This document shows, piece by piece, positions 19,893 to 27,887 of a stretch of 49,009 nucleotides of DNA. The stretch's first letter is position 1. Each line of letters opens with the position of its first letter. The notes under the pieces were generated by a model. The model had not been told where the DNA came from. It ran no database searches and was given only the letters and a program-made list of their open reading frames with translations. Location: NCBI GenBank assembly GCA_947446025.1, contig CANFEY010000034.1, forward strand, positions 1-49,009, in the 5' to 3' direction. Both the position numbers and the translations under genes were made by a program. The stretch is from Bryobacterales bacterium (lineage in GTDB: Bacteria; Acidobacteriota; Terriglobia; Bryobacterales; Bryobacteraceae).

Positions 19893-19923
19893 TTGCGGTA
19901 TCATTAAAGATTCCAAATAAAAT
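19893..19923 (+). promoter_or_regulatory. Candidate promoter of the transhydrogenase operon
   Basis: TTGCGG (19893-19898), a 19 bp spacer and TAAAAT (19918-19923, 5/6 match) lie in the AT-richer 68 bp gap before the pnt genes. The start codon is 27 bp further, preceded by GGAG. The spacer is longer than ideal. Confidence 0.4.
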
Positions 19924-19950
19924 CACTCACCTCGTTGGTGCGGAGCGCTA

Positions 19951-21114
19951 GTGCCTAGAACAGTTGGGGTCCTCAAAGAGACCTTCCCCGGAGAGCGGTG
20001 CGTGGCTATTGTGCCCAAATCCGTGGAAGTTCTAAAGAAAGCTGACATGACGGTGATGGTGGAGCCATCGGCGGGCGCCGAAGCGGGCTACACCGATGAC
20101 CAGTACACGGCGAAAGGAGCAACGCTCGCCTCACGCCAGGAGATCCTTGCCCAATGCGACGTTCTCGCCCAGTTCCGCAGCGTCGGCGCGAATCCTGACG
20201 CGGGCCGCGCGGACCTGGCTGGCATGCGCAAGGGGCAGATCGTGCTTGGGCTGGGCGAACCCCTCACCGCGCTCAAGGAAGCCGGCGATCTTGCCGCGAC
20301 GGGCGTATCGTTCTTCGCTCTGGAGCTGATTCCGCGCACCACACGCGCGCAAAGCATGGACGTGCTCAGTTCGCTGGCGACGATCTCCGGTTATGAATCC
20401 GTGTTGCTGGCGGCATCGACACTGCCGCGCATCTTCCCGATGTTGATGACTGCCGCGGGTACGCTGACGCCGTCGAAGGTCTTCGTGATCGGCGCGGGTG
20501 TGGCTGGCTTGCAGGCCATCGCGACTGCGAAACGGCTCGGCTCCGTGGTCAGCGCTTATGACGTGCGCAGCGCGGTCAAGGATCAGATTGTCAGCGTCGG
20601 CGCGAAGTTCGTCACGGTGGACGTCGAAGGCAGCCAGGCCGAAGGCGCGGGTGGCTACGCCAAAGCCATGGATGAAGCGTTCTACAAGCGCCAGCGCGAG
20701 CTGATGCTCAACGTCATCAAGGAACATGACGTCGTCATCACCACTGCGGCGGTGCCCGGCAAGAAGGCTCCAGTGCTGGTCACGCGCGCGATGGTGGAGG
20801 CGATGGTGCCCGGCTCGGTGATCGTCGACATCGCGGCGGTGCGCGGCGGCAATTGCGAACTCACCCAGCCTGACAAAGTGGTCCGCCACAACGGAGTGAC
20901 CATTCTGGGTCCCACGAACTTTGCCTCCATGGCCCCGCACCACGCCAGCCAGATGTTCTCCGCGAATGTCGTGACGTTCCTGAAGCACTTGGCCGGATTT
21001 CTGCCCTTGGACAAAATCCCTGAAGATGACATCGTGGCCGAGACGCTTGTAACGCATGCGGGCGCGGTCACCAACGCGCGCGTGAAAGAAGCAATCGCCG
21101 GAGGAAAAGCCTAA
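19951..21114 (+). CDS. pntAA: NAD(P) transhydrogenase subunit alpha part 1 (dI, NAD-binding)
   Basis: The 387-residue soluble dI component of the proton-translocating transhydrogenase shows the alanine dehydrogenase/PNT N-terminal fold (VGVLKETFPGERCVAIVPKSV), the RAQSMDVLSS loop and the NAD-binding VFVIGAGVAGLQAIATAKRLG (about 174-194), followed by AYDVRSAVKDQI. It carries hydride between NAD(H) and the dIII domain on PntB. The start is GTG with GGAG five bases upstream; ATG alternatives lie inside conserved sequence. It is the first gene of a three-gene operon in which alpha is split into soluble and membrane parts, as in Rhodospirillum rather than E. coli. Confidence 0.93.
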   Translation: MPRTVGVLKETFPGERCVAIVPKSVEVLKKADMTVMVEPSAGAEAGYTDDQYTAKGATLASRQEILAQCDVLAQFRSVGANPDAGRADLAGMRKGQIVLGLGEPLTALKEAGDLAATGVSFFALELIPRTTRAQSMDVLSSLATISGYESVLLAASTLPRIFPMLMTAAGTLTPSKVFVIGAGVAGLQAIATAKRLGSVVSAYDVRSAVKDQIVSVGAKFVTVDVEGSQAEGAGGYAKAMDEAFYKRQRELMLNVIKEHDVVITTAAVPGKKAPVLVTRAMVEAMVPGSVIVDIAAVRGGNCELTQPDKVVRHNGVTILGPTNFASMAPHHASQMFSANVVTFLKHLAGFLPLDKIPEDDIVAETLVTHAGAVTNARVKEAIAGGKA

Positions 21115-21115
21115 C

Positions 21116-21424
21116 ATGCAGTCCTACGAAATCGGATTGTACGTATTCATGCTCGCCGCTTTCTTAGGGTTTGAGCTGGTAAAGAAAGTTTCGCCGCTGT
21201 TGCACACGCCGCTGATGTCGCTCTCCAACGCGATTTCGGCCATCGCGGTGGTCGGCGCGATCCTGGTTACCGGACAGAAGGACGCCAGCGAAATGACCAA
21301 GTGGCTCGGCTTCGCCGCCGTGATCTGCGCGAGCCTGAACGTGTTCGCCGGCTACCTCATCACGGACCGGATGTTGAAAATGTTCAAGAAGCGGGAGCCG
21401 GCCCAGACGGGGAACGACAAATAA
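21116..21424 (+). CDS. pntAB: NAD(P) transhydrogenase subunit alpha part 2 (membrane)
   Basis: This small 102-residue membrane protein contributes the alpha half of the dII proton channel. About three hydrophobic helices are visible: IGLYVFMLAAFLGFELV, LSNAISAIAVVGAILV and WLGFAAVICASLNVFAGYLI. The THSNAISAI-like motif (here LMSLSNAISAI) is typical of the family. The ATG follows the pntAA stop by one base, and its own TAA abuts the pntB ATG, so the three genes are co-translated. The C-terminus is basic and cytosolic. Confidence 0.92.
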   Translation: MQSYEIGLYVFMLAAFLGFELVKKVSPLLHTPLMSLSNAISAIAVVGAILVTGQKDASEMTKWLGFAAVICASLNVFAGYLITDRMLKMFKKREPAQTGNDK

Positions 21425-22795
21425 ATGATCGAGACGATTCTACCCGTTATCTACCTGCTCGCATCGGCGGGCTTCATTCTGGCGGTGAAGTGGATGAACC
21501 ACCCCGCTACCGCGCGCCGAGGCGTCATCATCGGCGAAATCGGCATGGTGCTCGCCGTGGTGGGTACGATCCTAGGCGTCGAAGCGAACTATTCGCTTAT
21601 CTTCTTGGGACTCGGTATCGGCGCTGCCATCGGTATTCCGCTGGCGTACAAGACTCCTATGACCGCCGTGCCGCAGCTGACCGCGCTTTCGCACGCCTTC
21701 GGCGCAGTGGCCTCGGCGCTGATCGGCACCGCGGAGTTTTACGAAAAGGCGCCCACCGGCTTCACCATGGCGGCGCTCGGCACGGAAACATTCCTGGGCT
21801 TCCTCACCACCACGGCCTCCATCATCGCGTTCGCCAAGTTGCAGGAGCTGATGCCGGGCCGCCCGCTGACGTATCCTGGCCAGAACTTCATGAGCCTGGG
21901 CACCGCCGCTGCCGCAGTGATCCTCGTCGCCATGATGGTCTTCGGTACCCCCGCTCCGTGGATGTTCCCGGTGTTCATCGCGCTGTCACTCGCCTTCGGC
22001 ATCTTGCTGGTCATCCCCATCGGCGGCGCGGATATGCCCACCGTCATCGCGCTGCTGAACTCCTACGCGGGCGTCGCGGCGGCGGCCATGGGCTTCGTGC
22101 TCGATAACCGCCTGCTCATCATCGCGGGCGCGCTCAACGGAGCCGCCGGCCTGATCCTCTCCATCATCATGTGCAAGGCCATGAACAGGTCGTTCTTCAA
22201 CGTTCTGTTCGGAGCCTTCGGACAAGTCGCCGCCGGCGCTGCAGGCAAAGTGGAAGCCCGCCCCGTGCGCTCCGCATCCCCCGAAGACGCCGCCTCCATC
22301 CTCGAAAACGCCCAGAGCGTCATCATTATTCCTGGGTACGGAATGGCCGTGGCGCAGGCCCAGCACAAGGTGCGCGAGCTGTACGACATTCTTACCAAAA
22401 AGGGCTGCGAGGTTCGTTTCGCGATTCACCCGGTTGCCGGTCGCATGCCGGGCCATATGAACGTGTTGCTGGCCGAAGCCGACATCCCCTACGACAAGCT
22501 GCTCGAAATGGACGAAATTAACGGCGACTTCCCGAACACCGACGTCGCTTTGGTGATCGGCGCCAACGACGTAGTCAACCCGCTGGCCCGCACCGACAAG
22601 ATCAGCCCCATCTACGGCACACCGATTCTCGACGCCGACAAGGCCCGCACCGTGATGGTGATCAAACGCTCCATGGGCGTGGGTTTCGCCGGCATCGACA
22701 ACGAACTCTACTACATGCCCAAGACCCAGATGCTGTTCGGCGACGCCAAGGGTTTCGTTGCCGGTATCGTCAAGGAATTACAGGGCGGACATTAA
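21425..22795 (+). CDS. pntB: NAD(P) transhydrogenase subunit beta
   Basis: The 456-residue PntB has an N-terminal membrane domain of about eight or nine helices (residues about 1-265, with TALSHAFGAVASAL and IPIGGADMPTVIALLNSYAG) and a C-terminal NADP-binding dIII domain (about 280-456). Family motifs in dIII are IIIPGYGMAVAQAQ, HPVAGRMPGHMNVLLAEA, IGANDVVNP and the conserved KRSMGVGFAG. The complex uses the proton gradient to make NADPH from NADH. It is the last gene of the operon; no clear terminator hairpin is visible before the next promoter at 22841. Confidence 0.95.
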   Translation: MIETILPVIYLLASAGFILAVKWMNHPATARRGVIIGEIGMVLAVVGTILGVEANYSLIFLGLGIGAAIGIPLAYKTPMTAVPQLTALSHAFGAVASALIGTAEFYEKAPTGFTMAALGTETFLGFLTTTASIIAFAKLQELMPGRPLTYPGQNFMSLGTAAAAVILVAMMVFGTPAPWMFPVFIALSLAFGILLVIPIGGADMPTVIALLNSYAGVAAAAMGFVLDNRLLIIAGALNGAAGLILSIIMCKAMNRSFFNVLFGAFGQVAAGAAGKVEARPVRSASPEDAASILENAQSVIIIPGYGMAVAQAQHKVRELYDILTKKGCEVRFAIHPVAGRMPGHMNVLLAEADIPYDKLLEMDEINGDFPNTDVALVIGANDVVNPLARTDKISPIYGTPILDADKARTVMVIKRSMGVGFAGIDNELYYMPKTQMLFGDAKGFVAGIVKELQGGH

Positions 22796-22840
22796 CCGAA
22801 TTGTAGTCAAAAAGGGCTGGTATTTCCCGTGCGCCACGGA

Positions 22841-22846
22841 TATAAT
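22841..22846 (+). promoter_or_regulatory. TATAAT -10 box just upstream of the MBL gene
   Basis: A perfect TATAAT ends 11 bp before the ATG at 22858, predicting transcription to begin about 5 nt before the start codon. No convincing -35 is visible at 16-18 bp (TGGTAT), and there is no Shine-Dalgarno sequence, consistent with a near-leaderless mRNA. Confidence 0.45.
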
Positions 22847-22857
22847 CGGGGCCACCT

Positions 22858-24309
22858 ATGCCGGAAACCGCTTTCGCAGCCTACCCGAGACAGATCTTGC
22901 GTGATGAGGCGGGTAAACCCGTCCGCGAACTGCTGTGGGGCGATTTCGTCTCCGTCCTTGGTGTAGCCGGGGACAAATTGAAGGTCCGAAGCCGCGGCTC
23001 AGATGGCTTCCTCACTCCCGCACAAGTTCAGGACAGCCGCCTTCTCGAAGTGAATTTCGTCGATATCGGCCAAGGCGACGGCACCTTTCTGGTGATGCCG
23101 GATGACCGCAAGATGGTGATCGATGCCGGTGAAGCCGACAACATGTTCCGCTTCCTGAGTTGGCGCTTCAACCTGCGGGCGAGCCCGGACCGCGAGGTAA
23201 AGATCGACGACGTTGTCATCTCGCATCCGGACATGGATCACTACAAAGGATTCACGCCGATTTTCGGAAGCGAACAGTTTGCCTTCGGTACCGTCTACCA
23301 CAACGGTATCGTGGAGCAGATCGGCGCGAATACAACCCTAGGCACCAAGACCGGCAAGTTCCTGACGAGCGTAGTCCCGGACCGAACCGCGCTACGCCAA
23401 ATCACGACGGACCCCGCGCGAACCGGGAGCAAGCTGTATCCGAACTTGCTCAAGAAGCTGGACGAAAGCGGCCGCTCTGGAGATATCCGGATGATCTCGG
23501 CTTCCGACGGCTTCCTGCCCGGCTACGAAGCGGACAAAGAGGTCAGTATCCGCGTTCTGGGCCCGGTGTTGAGTCCGTCGGGTGGGCAGCCCGCTTACAA
23601 ATGGTTCGAGGATCCTGGTAAGACCAAAAATGGCCACTCCGTCGTTCTTCGATTGACCATAGGCAGCGTGTCGATCCTGCTGGGTGGAGATCTAAACATC
23701 CCGGCGGAACGGCACTTACTGGAACACTACACCGGCCTCGGAATCGAAGCGTCGAATGAAGAAACTCTGGTCCAGGCGGCGCGGCAGACATTTCAGGTGG
23801 ACATCGCCAAGGCCTGTCATCACGGCTCGGCCGACTTCTCCACGTCGTATCTGCGGGCGGTGAATGCACTCGCGACGGTAATCTCATCCGGTGACGCGGA
23901 GTCGCACGCGCACCCGCGGCCCGATGCCCTGGGAGCATTTGGAAAATACAGCCGCGGCGTCCGTCCGTTGATTTTTTCCACCGAACTAGCCCGGTCCTCC
24001 AAGGACAAGATCAAACATCCGCAGGCTCTGCGTGATGAGATCCAGAAACTACAGGAGAGGATCGACGTGGCCGACGGTGCCGAAAAAGCCGCGCTGCAGG
24101 AGAAATTCACCAAACTTCTCGCAACCATTGAACGATCCGTGTCGGTGTACGGCATGATCACCCTCCGCACCGACGGCACCAAGGTACTCATGGCGCAGCG
24201 CCTCGAAGAGCGCCGCGTCGGCCCGAGTTCGGTGGCGGATTTTGATACGTATCAGTTGGAGCCGGACCACAACGGAGTTCTTCAGTACACTTCCAAGCAC
24301 GAAGAGTAG
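22858..24309 (+). CDS. Soluble ComEC/Rec2-type metallo-beta-lactamase-fold protein
   Basis: The 483-residue protein has an N-terminal SH3-like segment (about 18-60, GDFVSVLGVAGDKLKVRS) and a metallo-beta-lactamase domain of the ComEC/Rec2 subtype. Motifs are FVDIGQGDGTFLV, the metal site SHPDMDHYKG (H-x-D-x-D-H rather than H-x-H-x-D-H), ILLGGDLN, KACHHGSADFS and ISSGDAESHAHPRPDALG. No ComEC membrane domain or signal peptide is present, so it is probably a cytosolic nuclease or phosphodiesterase. The last 110 residues include a charged helical segment (EIQKLQERIDVADG...) that may be a coiled coil. It lies in an accessory stretch near an ATPase/TOPRIM pair, so a defence role is possible but unproven. 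Confidence 0.78.
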   Translation: MPETAFAAYPRQILRDEAGKPVRELLWGDFVSVLGVAGDKLKVRSRGSDGFLTPAQVQDSRLLEVNFVDIGQGDGTFLVMPDDRKMVIDAGEADNMFRFLSWRFNLRASPDREVKIDDVVISHPDMDHYKGFTPIFGSEQFAFGTVYHNGIVEQIGANTTLGTKTGKFLTSVVPDRTALRQITTDPARTGSKLYPNLLKKLDESGRSGDIRMISASDGFLPGYEADKEVSIRVLGPVLSPSGGQPAYKWFEDPGKTKNGHSVVLRLTIGSVSILLGGDLNIPAERHLLEHYTGLGIEASNEETLVQAARQTFQVDIAKACHHGSADFSTSYLRAVNALATVISSGDAESHAHPRPDALGAFGKYSRGVRPLIFSTELARSSKDKIKHPQALRDEIQKLQERIDVADGAEKAALQEKFTKLLATIERSVSVYGMITLRTDGTKVLMAQRLEERRVGPSSVADFDTYQLEPDHNGVLQYTSKHEE

Positions 24310-24332
24310 CGCTCTCTCGCTATAATAGAGCG
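24310..24332 (+). promoter_or_regulatory. TATAAT box within an inverted repeat upstream of the amidohydrolase gene
   Basis: CGCTCT (24310-24315) and AGAGCG (24327-24332) form a 6 bp inverted repeat enclosing a perfect TATAAT (24321-24326). The ATG follows at 24336, 9 bp after the -10 box, leaving almost no 5' leader. The repeat could be an operator over the -10 element. Confidence 0.45.
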
Positions 24333-24335
24333 TTC

Positions 24336-25337
24336 ATGAGAAAAATCGACATCTTCAACCACATCTTCCCGCAAGCCTTCTTCGACAAGTACATTGAAAA
24401 CGGTCTGCCCGACATCGGCAAGCGCGTAAAGAACATGCCGAGCATCGTCAACCTCGACGTGCGCTTCAAGATCATGGACGAGTTCGGCGACTACTGCCAG
24501 GTCATCTCGCTCCCCGCGCCCACCATTGAAGCTCTGGGCGACGCGAAAGCCAGCCCGGACATCGCTCGCCTGGCCAATGACGGCATGGCGGAGCTGGTCG
24601 CGAAGCATCCGGAACGCTTCCCCACCTTCATCGCGTCGCTGCCGATGAACAACCCGGACGCCATCACCAAGGAAGCTCTGCGGGCGGTGGACACGCTGGG
24701 CGCAAGCGGCGTGCAGATCTTCACCAACGTGAACGGCGTGGCTTTGGATGCGCCCGAGTTCACCGACTTCTTTGACACTATGGTCAAGCGCGACATCGGC
24801 ATCTGGATGCACCCGGCGCGCGGCGCCAACATGCCGGATTACAAGACCGAGCCCAAGAGCAAGTACGAAATCTGGTGGACCTTCGGCTGGCCCTACGAAA
24901 CCAGCGCCGCCATGGCCCGCATGGTGTTCAGCGGATTCTTTGACCGCTGGCCCACCCTGAAGCTGCTCACGCACCACATGGGCGCGATGGCTCCGTACTT
25001 TGAAGGCCGCGTGGGTTACGGCTGGGATGCACTCGGCAGCCGCACCTCCGACGAAGACTACACCGTGATCCTGAAGACGCTCAAGAAGCGCCCCATCGAC
25101 TACTTCCGTATGTTCCACGCCGACACCGCGCTGTTCGGCGCAACCGCCGGCACCAAGTGCGGCCTGGAATTCTTCGGCGAAGATATGTGCATGTTCGCCA
25201 GCGACGTTCCCTTTGAACCCGCCCCCGGCCTCTACATCCGCGAAACCATCCGCGTGATCGAATCGTTGGGCTTGAGCGACGCCAGCAAGGAAAAGATCTA
25301 CCGTACCAACGCTGAGCGCTTTCTTCAGCACAAATAG
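24336..25337 (+). CDS. Amidohydrolase-2 family protein (ACMSD-like)
   Basis: The 333-residue TIM-barrel protein is of the amidohydrolase-2 family (metal-dependent decarboxylases and hydrolases such as ACMSD and gamma-resorcylate decarboxylase). Likely metal or catalytic elements are IWMHPAR near residue 165, LLTHHMGAM near 210 and FASDVPFEP near 290. The first family motif, normally H-x-H or E-x-H, reads DIFNHIFP here, so one expected ligand is Phe. It is transcribed from a near-leaderless promoter and converges with the TOPRIM-like gene 6 bp away. The substrate is not identifiable; an aromatic or dicarboxylic acid decarboxylation is a family-based guess. Confidence 0.82.
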   Translation: MRKIDIFNHIFPQAFFDKYIENGLPDIGKRVKNMPSIVNLDVRFKIMDEFGDYCQVISLPAPTIEALGDAKASPDIARLANDGMAELVAKHPERFPTFIASLPMNNPDAITKEALRAVDTLGASGVQIFTNVNGVALDAPEFTDFFDTMVKRDIGIWMHPARGANMPDYKTEPKSKYEIWWTFGWPYETSAAMARMVFSGFFDRWPTLKLLTHHMGAMAPYFEGRVGYGWDALGSRTSDEDYTVILKTLKKRPIDYFRMFHADTALFGATAGTKCGLEFFGEDMCMFASDVPFEPAPGLYIRETIRVIESLGLSDASKEKIYRTNAERFLQHK

Positions 25338-25343
25338 GCTTCG

Positions 25344-25967
25344 TCAGGCACGTAGGTTAGGGTGTGCGTCCAGTACCCGTGCCAGTTCCTGTCGGAACGC
25401 AAGGAAGCCGTTCAGTCTGTTGAGGGCTGAATAGTCGGTTATATAGTGGGCCACCCGGTGTATTGCCGCGCTGGGATCGAACCGCCTACGACGAGACAAT
25501 CCACTTGCCTGCACAAGGAAATTGCACAGCACTTCTTTCGGGTCCGGGAGATTCTCGACGCTTTGCAAGCGTGGCAGATTCAGGCGGATGCGCCCGCTCG
25601 GGTTACTCGCCGCATGTCGGATTGCCACCTCGTCGTGCAGCAACCACGCCTCCGTCATTCGAACAGGAACCACGTGGACAGGAACGCTTCCACAGACCCC
25701 GGATTCTTGCCAAGCAACCTGGATCTCTCTGAACCGGTTTGCTTGCGGCTCGGCCTCCGCATCTCGGTGAACGAACAGGCAATCACATGGGTAAAGCTCG
25801 ACAGCCAGCCGAATCCTCTCGGTAAGGCTTGCGGGTGGCGTGCGTAGGTGCCGGAAGTCAGCCCACTCCCCTTGAATCGCTGCGACGCCTTCCTGTTTCA
25901 AAGTCCAATCCAAGACCGGCACAAGCGCTCGATCCGAAGAACCGTCGGAAAGGAGAGTGTACTTCAC
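25344..25967 (-). CDS. TOPRIM-like protein partnered with ATPase (putative defence module)
   Basis: The 207-residue protein opens with LLSDGSSDRALV, resembling the TOPRIM E-G-x-x-D start with the Glu replaced by Asp. It continues with CLFVHRDAEAEP (the D-x-D/E metal region) and VPVRMTEAWLLHDEVAI, resembling the E-A-W-L-L-x-D motif of DUF4276/RloB-type TOPRIM-like nucleases. The start codon overlaps the stop of the upstream ATPase (ATGA), so the two are translationally coupled. AAA ATPase plus TOPRIM-like pairs include AbiL, PARIS (AriA-AriB) and other phage-defence systems. I infer nuclease activity but cannot assign a named system. Confidence 0.68.
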   Translation of the reverse strand: MKYTLLSDGSSDRALVPVLDWTLKQEGVAAIQGEWADFRHLRTPPASLTERIRLAVELYPCDCLFVHRDAEAEPQANRFREIQVAWQESGVCGSVPVHVVPVRMTEAWLLHDEVAIRHAASNPSGRIRLNLPRLQSVENLPDPKEVLCNFLVQASGLSRRRRFDPSAAIHRVAHYITDYSALNRLNGFLAFRQELARVLDAHPNLRA

Positions 25968-27409
25968 TTCTTACCTGCGCCAAACAACGAGTACTGGTGG
26001 ATGTCCTGACGATCCACTACCCGGCGGTAGGAAGATTCTCGAACTGGGTGCATAATTACCGGGTTGAGGTAGGCTAGTAGCCTCCCCTTGGAAACGGGTC
26101 TCAAGAACTTGTGTTCATCACGCCATGTTTCGCTCATGCAGGCGAAGGAGAGCACTCTGGGGTACAGGCCATCCTGCTCGGTTTCAATCAATTCCGCCAG
26201 CAATAGGCTGTCGTCCGGAACTTCCATCACAACTCCCGGCGAATGGGTATTGATTATTACCTGCCGTAGAGGATTCTCCGGCCCCACCGGAACGGAGGTG
26301 TCGACGGAGAGGTCTTCCAATAGACGAATCATTGCTGGAATCCGATCAGGGTGGATTCCGTTTTCAGGCTCCTCTAAACAGAGCAACCCTTGGTTTTCCG
26401 GGTCCAGCTGAAGCACAGCAAGCGCGAGAAATCTGAGCGTCCCATCCGAGAGGGCACGCGCCGGGTGTGATGTACCATCGCGACCGCGGACCAGCAGCGT
26501 CAAGAGTTCCCGTTTGTCGTCCTTCTCTACGCGGACATCGCGGACATCGTCGATCAACTCCGCCAGAGTGTTCGCGATCTCTCCATAAGCCCTCCCGGCG
26601 GCACTGCTGGCTCCGTTCCCGTTTTGCCGTTGGGCCAGCCTGTAGAGAGTGGCCGCAAGATGCGCGCCATCTTGCCCAAGCCGCGCTGGCGCTGCGAAGT
26701 CATCCGGCCTCCGTAGGGCAGAGGGTTCCAGTTGTAAAAGCCGCCAAGACTGCATCTCGCGTCTCGCTAGGGTGGCGGTTGGACTCTCCGCGGCATTCGT
26801 GACTGACAGGGCGGTACGAGGAAGACTTGCGGCTAGCAGAGCATTCCAACGCCCATGACTTCCTCCATCTTGATGGACCCGGATGATCCCGCTGTCGGTT
26901 GAGAAATAGGGCGTCCCGCGTCTCCCTGAGACCGTGGATTTTCTCCACACTGCGTCGTTGGGGAAACAAAGTCTTGCGGGAGCTTCGCGGAGTTTTATGT
27001 GGGTGAGCACTTCACGAACAAGCTCAAGTGACCTTCCGCCGTCGTCCTCCCTGCGCCGGATCGTCACACCGTATTCAACAAATGTCGTGGTTGCTTCTGC
27101 CCGCTGACCCAGATCGTCGATTCCCTCGTGGGGAATGATCATCTCGACATCGAAGCTCATCTCAGCTGCGTAGCGGCCCCCGACATGATGGAAGAGACTA
27201 CGGATGTCCCCGAATCTTGCTCCTTCGTCACGGACGGACAGTGCGGCATCCATCAATGACTTGCTGGCCAATGCACTCAGAAAAGAGATGGCGTCGAATA
27301 AATTCGACTTGCCGACACCGTTTGCCCCCGCAATACACGTGAACGGTCCGAAGCGGAGATCGACATTCGCTAGATTCTTGAAGCCGCGAACGCGCAAACG
27401 AGTAAGCAT
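25964..27409 (-). CDS. SMC/RecF-like AAA ATPase (AAA_21 type), putative defence module
   Basis: From ATG 27409 this is a 482-residue ABC/SMC-like ATPase. MLTRLRVRGFKNL is the usual family start; Walker A is GANGVGKSNLFDAI (about 29-36 for the core), the signature-like LSDGTLRFLALAVLQL lies near 330, Walker B is LLCLEEPENGIHPDR near 355, and the switch His is in INTHSPGVV. A Shine-Dalgarno AAGGA sits 6 nt upstream; the longer TTG start at 27472 has none. Base composition is visibly less GC-rich than neighbours (32 of 60 bases G/C in the line at 25981), supporting acquisition by transfer. The coupled TOPRIM-like gene follows. Such ATPases act as phage sensors that license the partner nuclease (family knowledge). 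Confidence 0.8.
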   Translation of the reverse strand: MLTRLRVRGFKNLANVDLRFGPFTCIAGANGVGKSNLFDAISFLSALASKSLMDAALSVRDEGARFGDIRSLFHHVGGRYAAEMSFDVEMIIPHEGIDDLGQRAEATTTFVEYGVTIRRREDDGGRSLELVREVLTHIKLREAPARLCFPNDAVWRKSTVSGRRGTPYFSTDSGIIRVHQDGGSHGRWNALLAASLPRTALSVTNAAESPTATLARREMQSWRLLQLEPSALRRPDDFAAPARLGQDGAHLAATLYRLAQRQNGNGASSAAGRAYGEIANTLAELIDDVRDVRVEKDDKRELLTLLVRGRDGTSHPARALSDGTLRFLALAVLQLDPENQGLLCLEEPENGIHPDRIPAMIRLLEDLSVDTSVPVGPENPLRQVIINTHSPGVVMEVPDDSLLLAELIETEQDGLYPRVLSFACMSETWRDEHKFLRPVSKGRLLAYLNPVIMHPVRESSYRRVVDRQDIHQYSLFGAGKK

Positions 27410-27559
27410 GAACTGTTCCTTGAGTATCGTACCAGTTCCCCGATGAACAAAACTTGTCAATTCAGGCCACAAGTACTTGCCTGAAGCGGTATCCTAGGAA
27501 AGGACCAAGTCGGTACCGGTCCCTGAGCGTTGCGAGCCACCGGGAAAAGAGGCGAATCT

Positions 27560-27874
27560 TTGGACGACCAACTGAAGGATCTGATGCAGGAACTGGGCAA
27601 CGCGATCAATGAGTCGCTGTCTGATTCCGACCGCATCGCCGCCGCCATCGGAGAGATCAAGCGGTCCGGCTACGATGTGTTCCTGGTGCTGGAAGCCACC
27701 ATCGGCTTCAATAAGCGCAACGAGGATTCGGACGAAGATTCCGAAGAGCAGTTGGAGATGGAAGCCCCCGCGCCCAAGAACCGCCGCAAACAACTCAGCG
27801 GAAAAATCAGCTTGACCTCGCAAGACCAGAAGTTCCTGCGCGCGCTGAAAATCTCCATCGACGAAGACCGTTAG
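27560..27874 (+). CDS. Small acidic helical protein, hypothetical
   Basis: TTG 27560 gives 104 residues and has AGAGG seven bases upstream; TTG 27530 adds ten residues without a visible Shine-Dalgarno sequence. The N-terminal half is helical and acidic (DDQLKDLMQELGNAINESL), followed by FLVLEATIGF, an Asp/Glu-rich stretch (NEDSDEDSEEQ) and a basic linker (PKNRRKQ). The C-terminus SLTSQDQKFLRALKISIDED resembles a short conserved tail. It has no signal, membrane segment or recognised domain. It lies 13 bp before the penicillin-acylase-type gene, probably in the same transcript. Function unknown. Confidence 0.6.
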   Translation: MDDQLKDLMQELGNAINESLSDSDRIAAAIGEIKRSGYDVFLVLEATIGFNKRNEDSDEDSEEQLEMEAPAPKNRRKQLSGKISLTSQDQKFLRALKISIDEDR

Positions 27875-27887
27875 CCGGAGGCGCCGC

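Noticed and set aside
24282-25331. 349-codon minus-strand frame opposite the amidohydrolase
   Set aside because: Full antisense to a gene with family motifs; its composition is that of a shadow.
27410-27472. TTG start at 27472 for the ATPase
   Set aside because: No Shine-Dalgarno sequence and no family homology in the first 21 residues; ATG 27409 has AAGGA at proper spacing and the canonical N-terminus.
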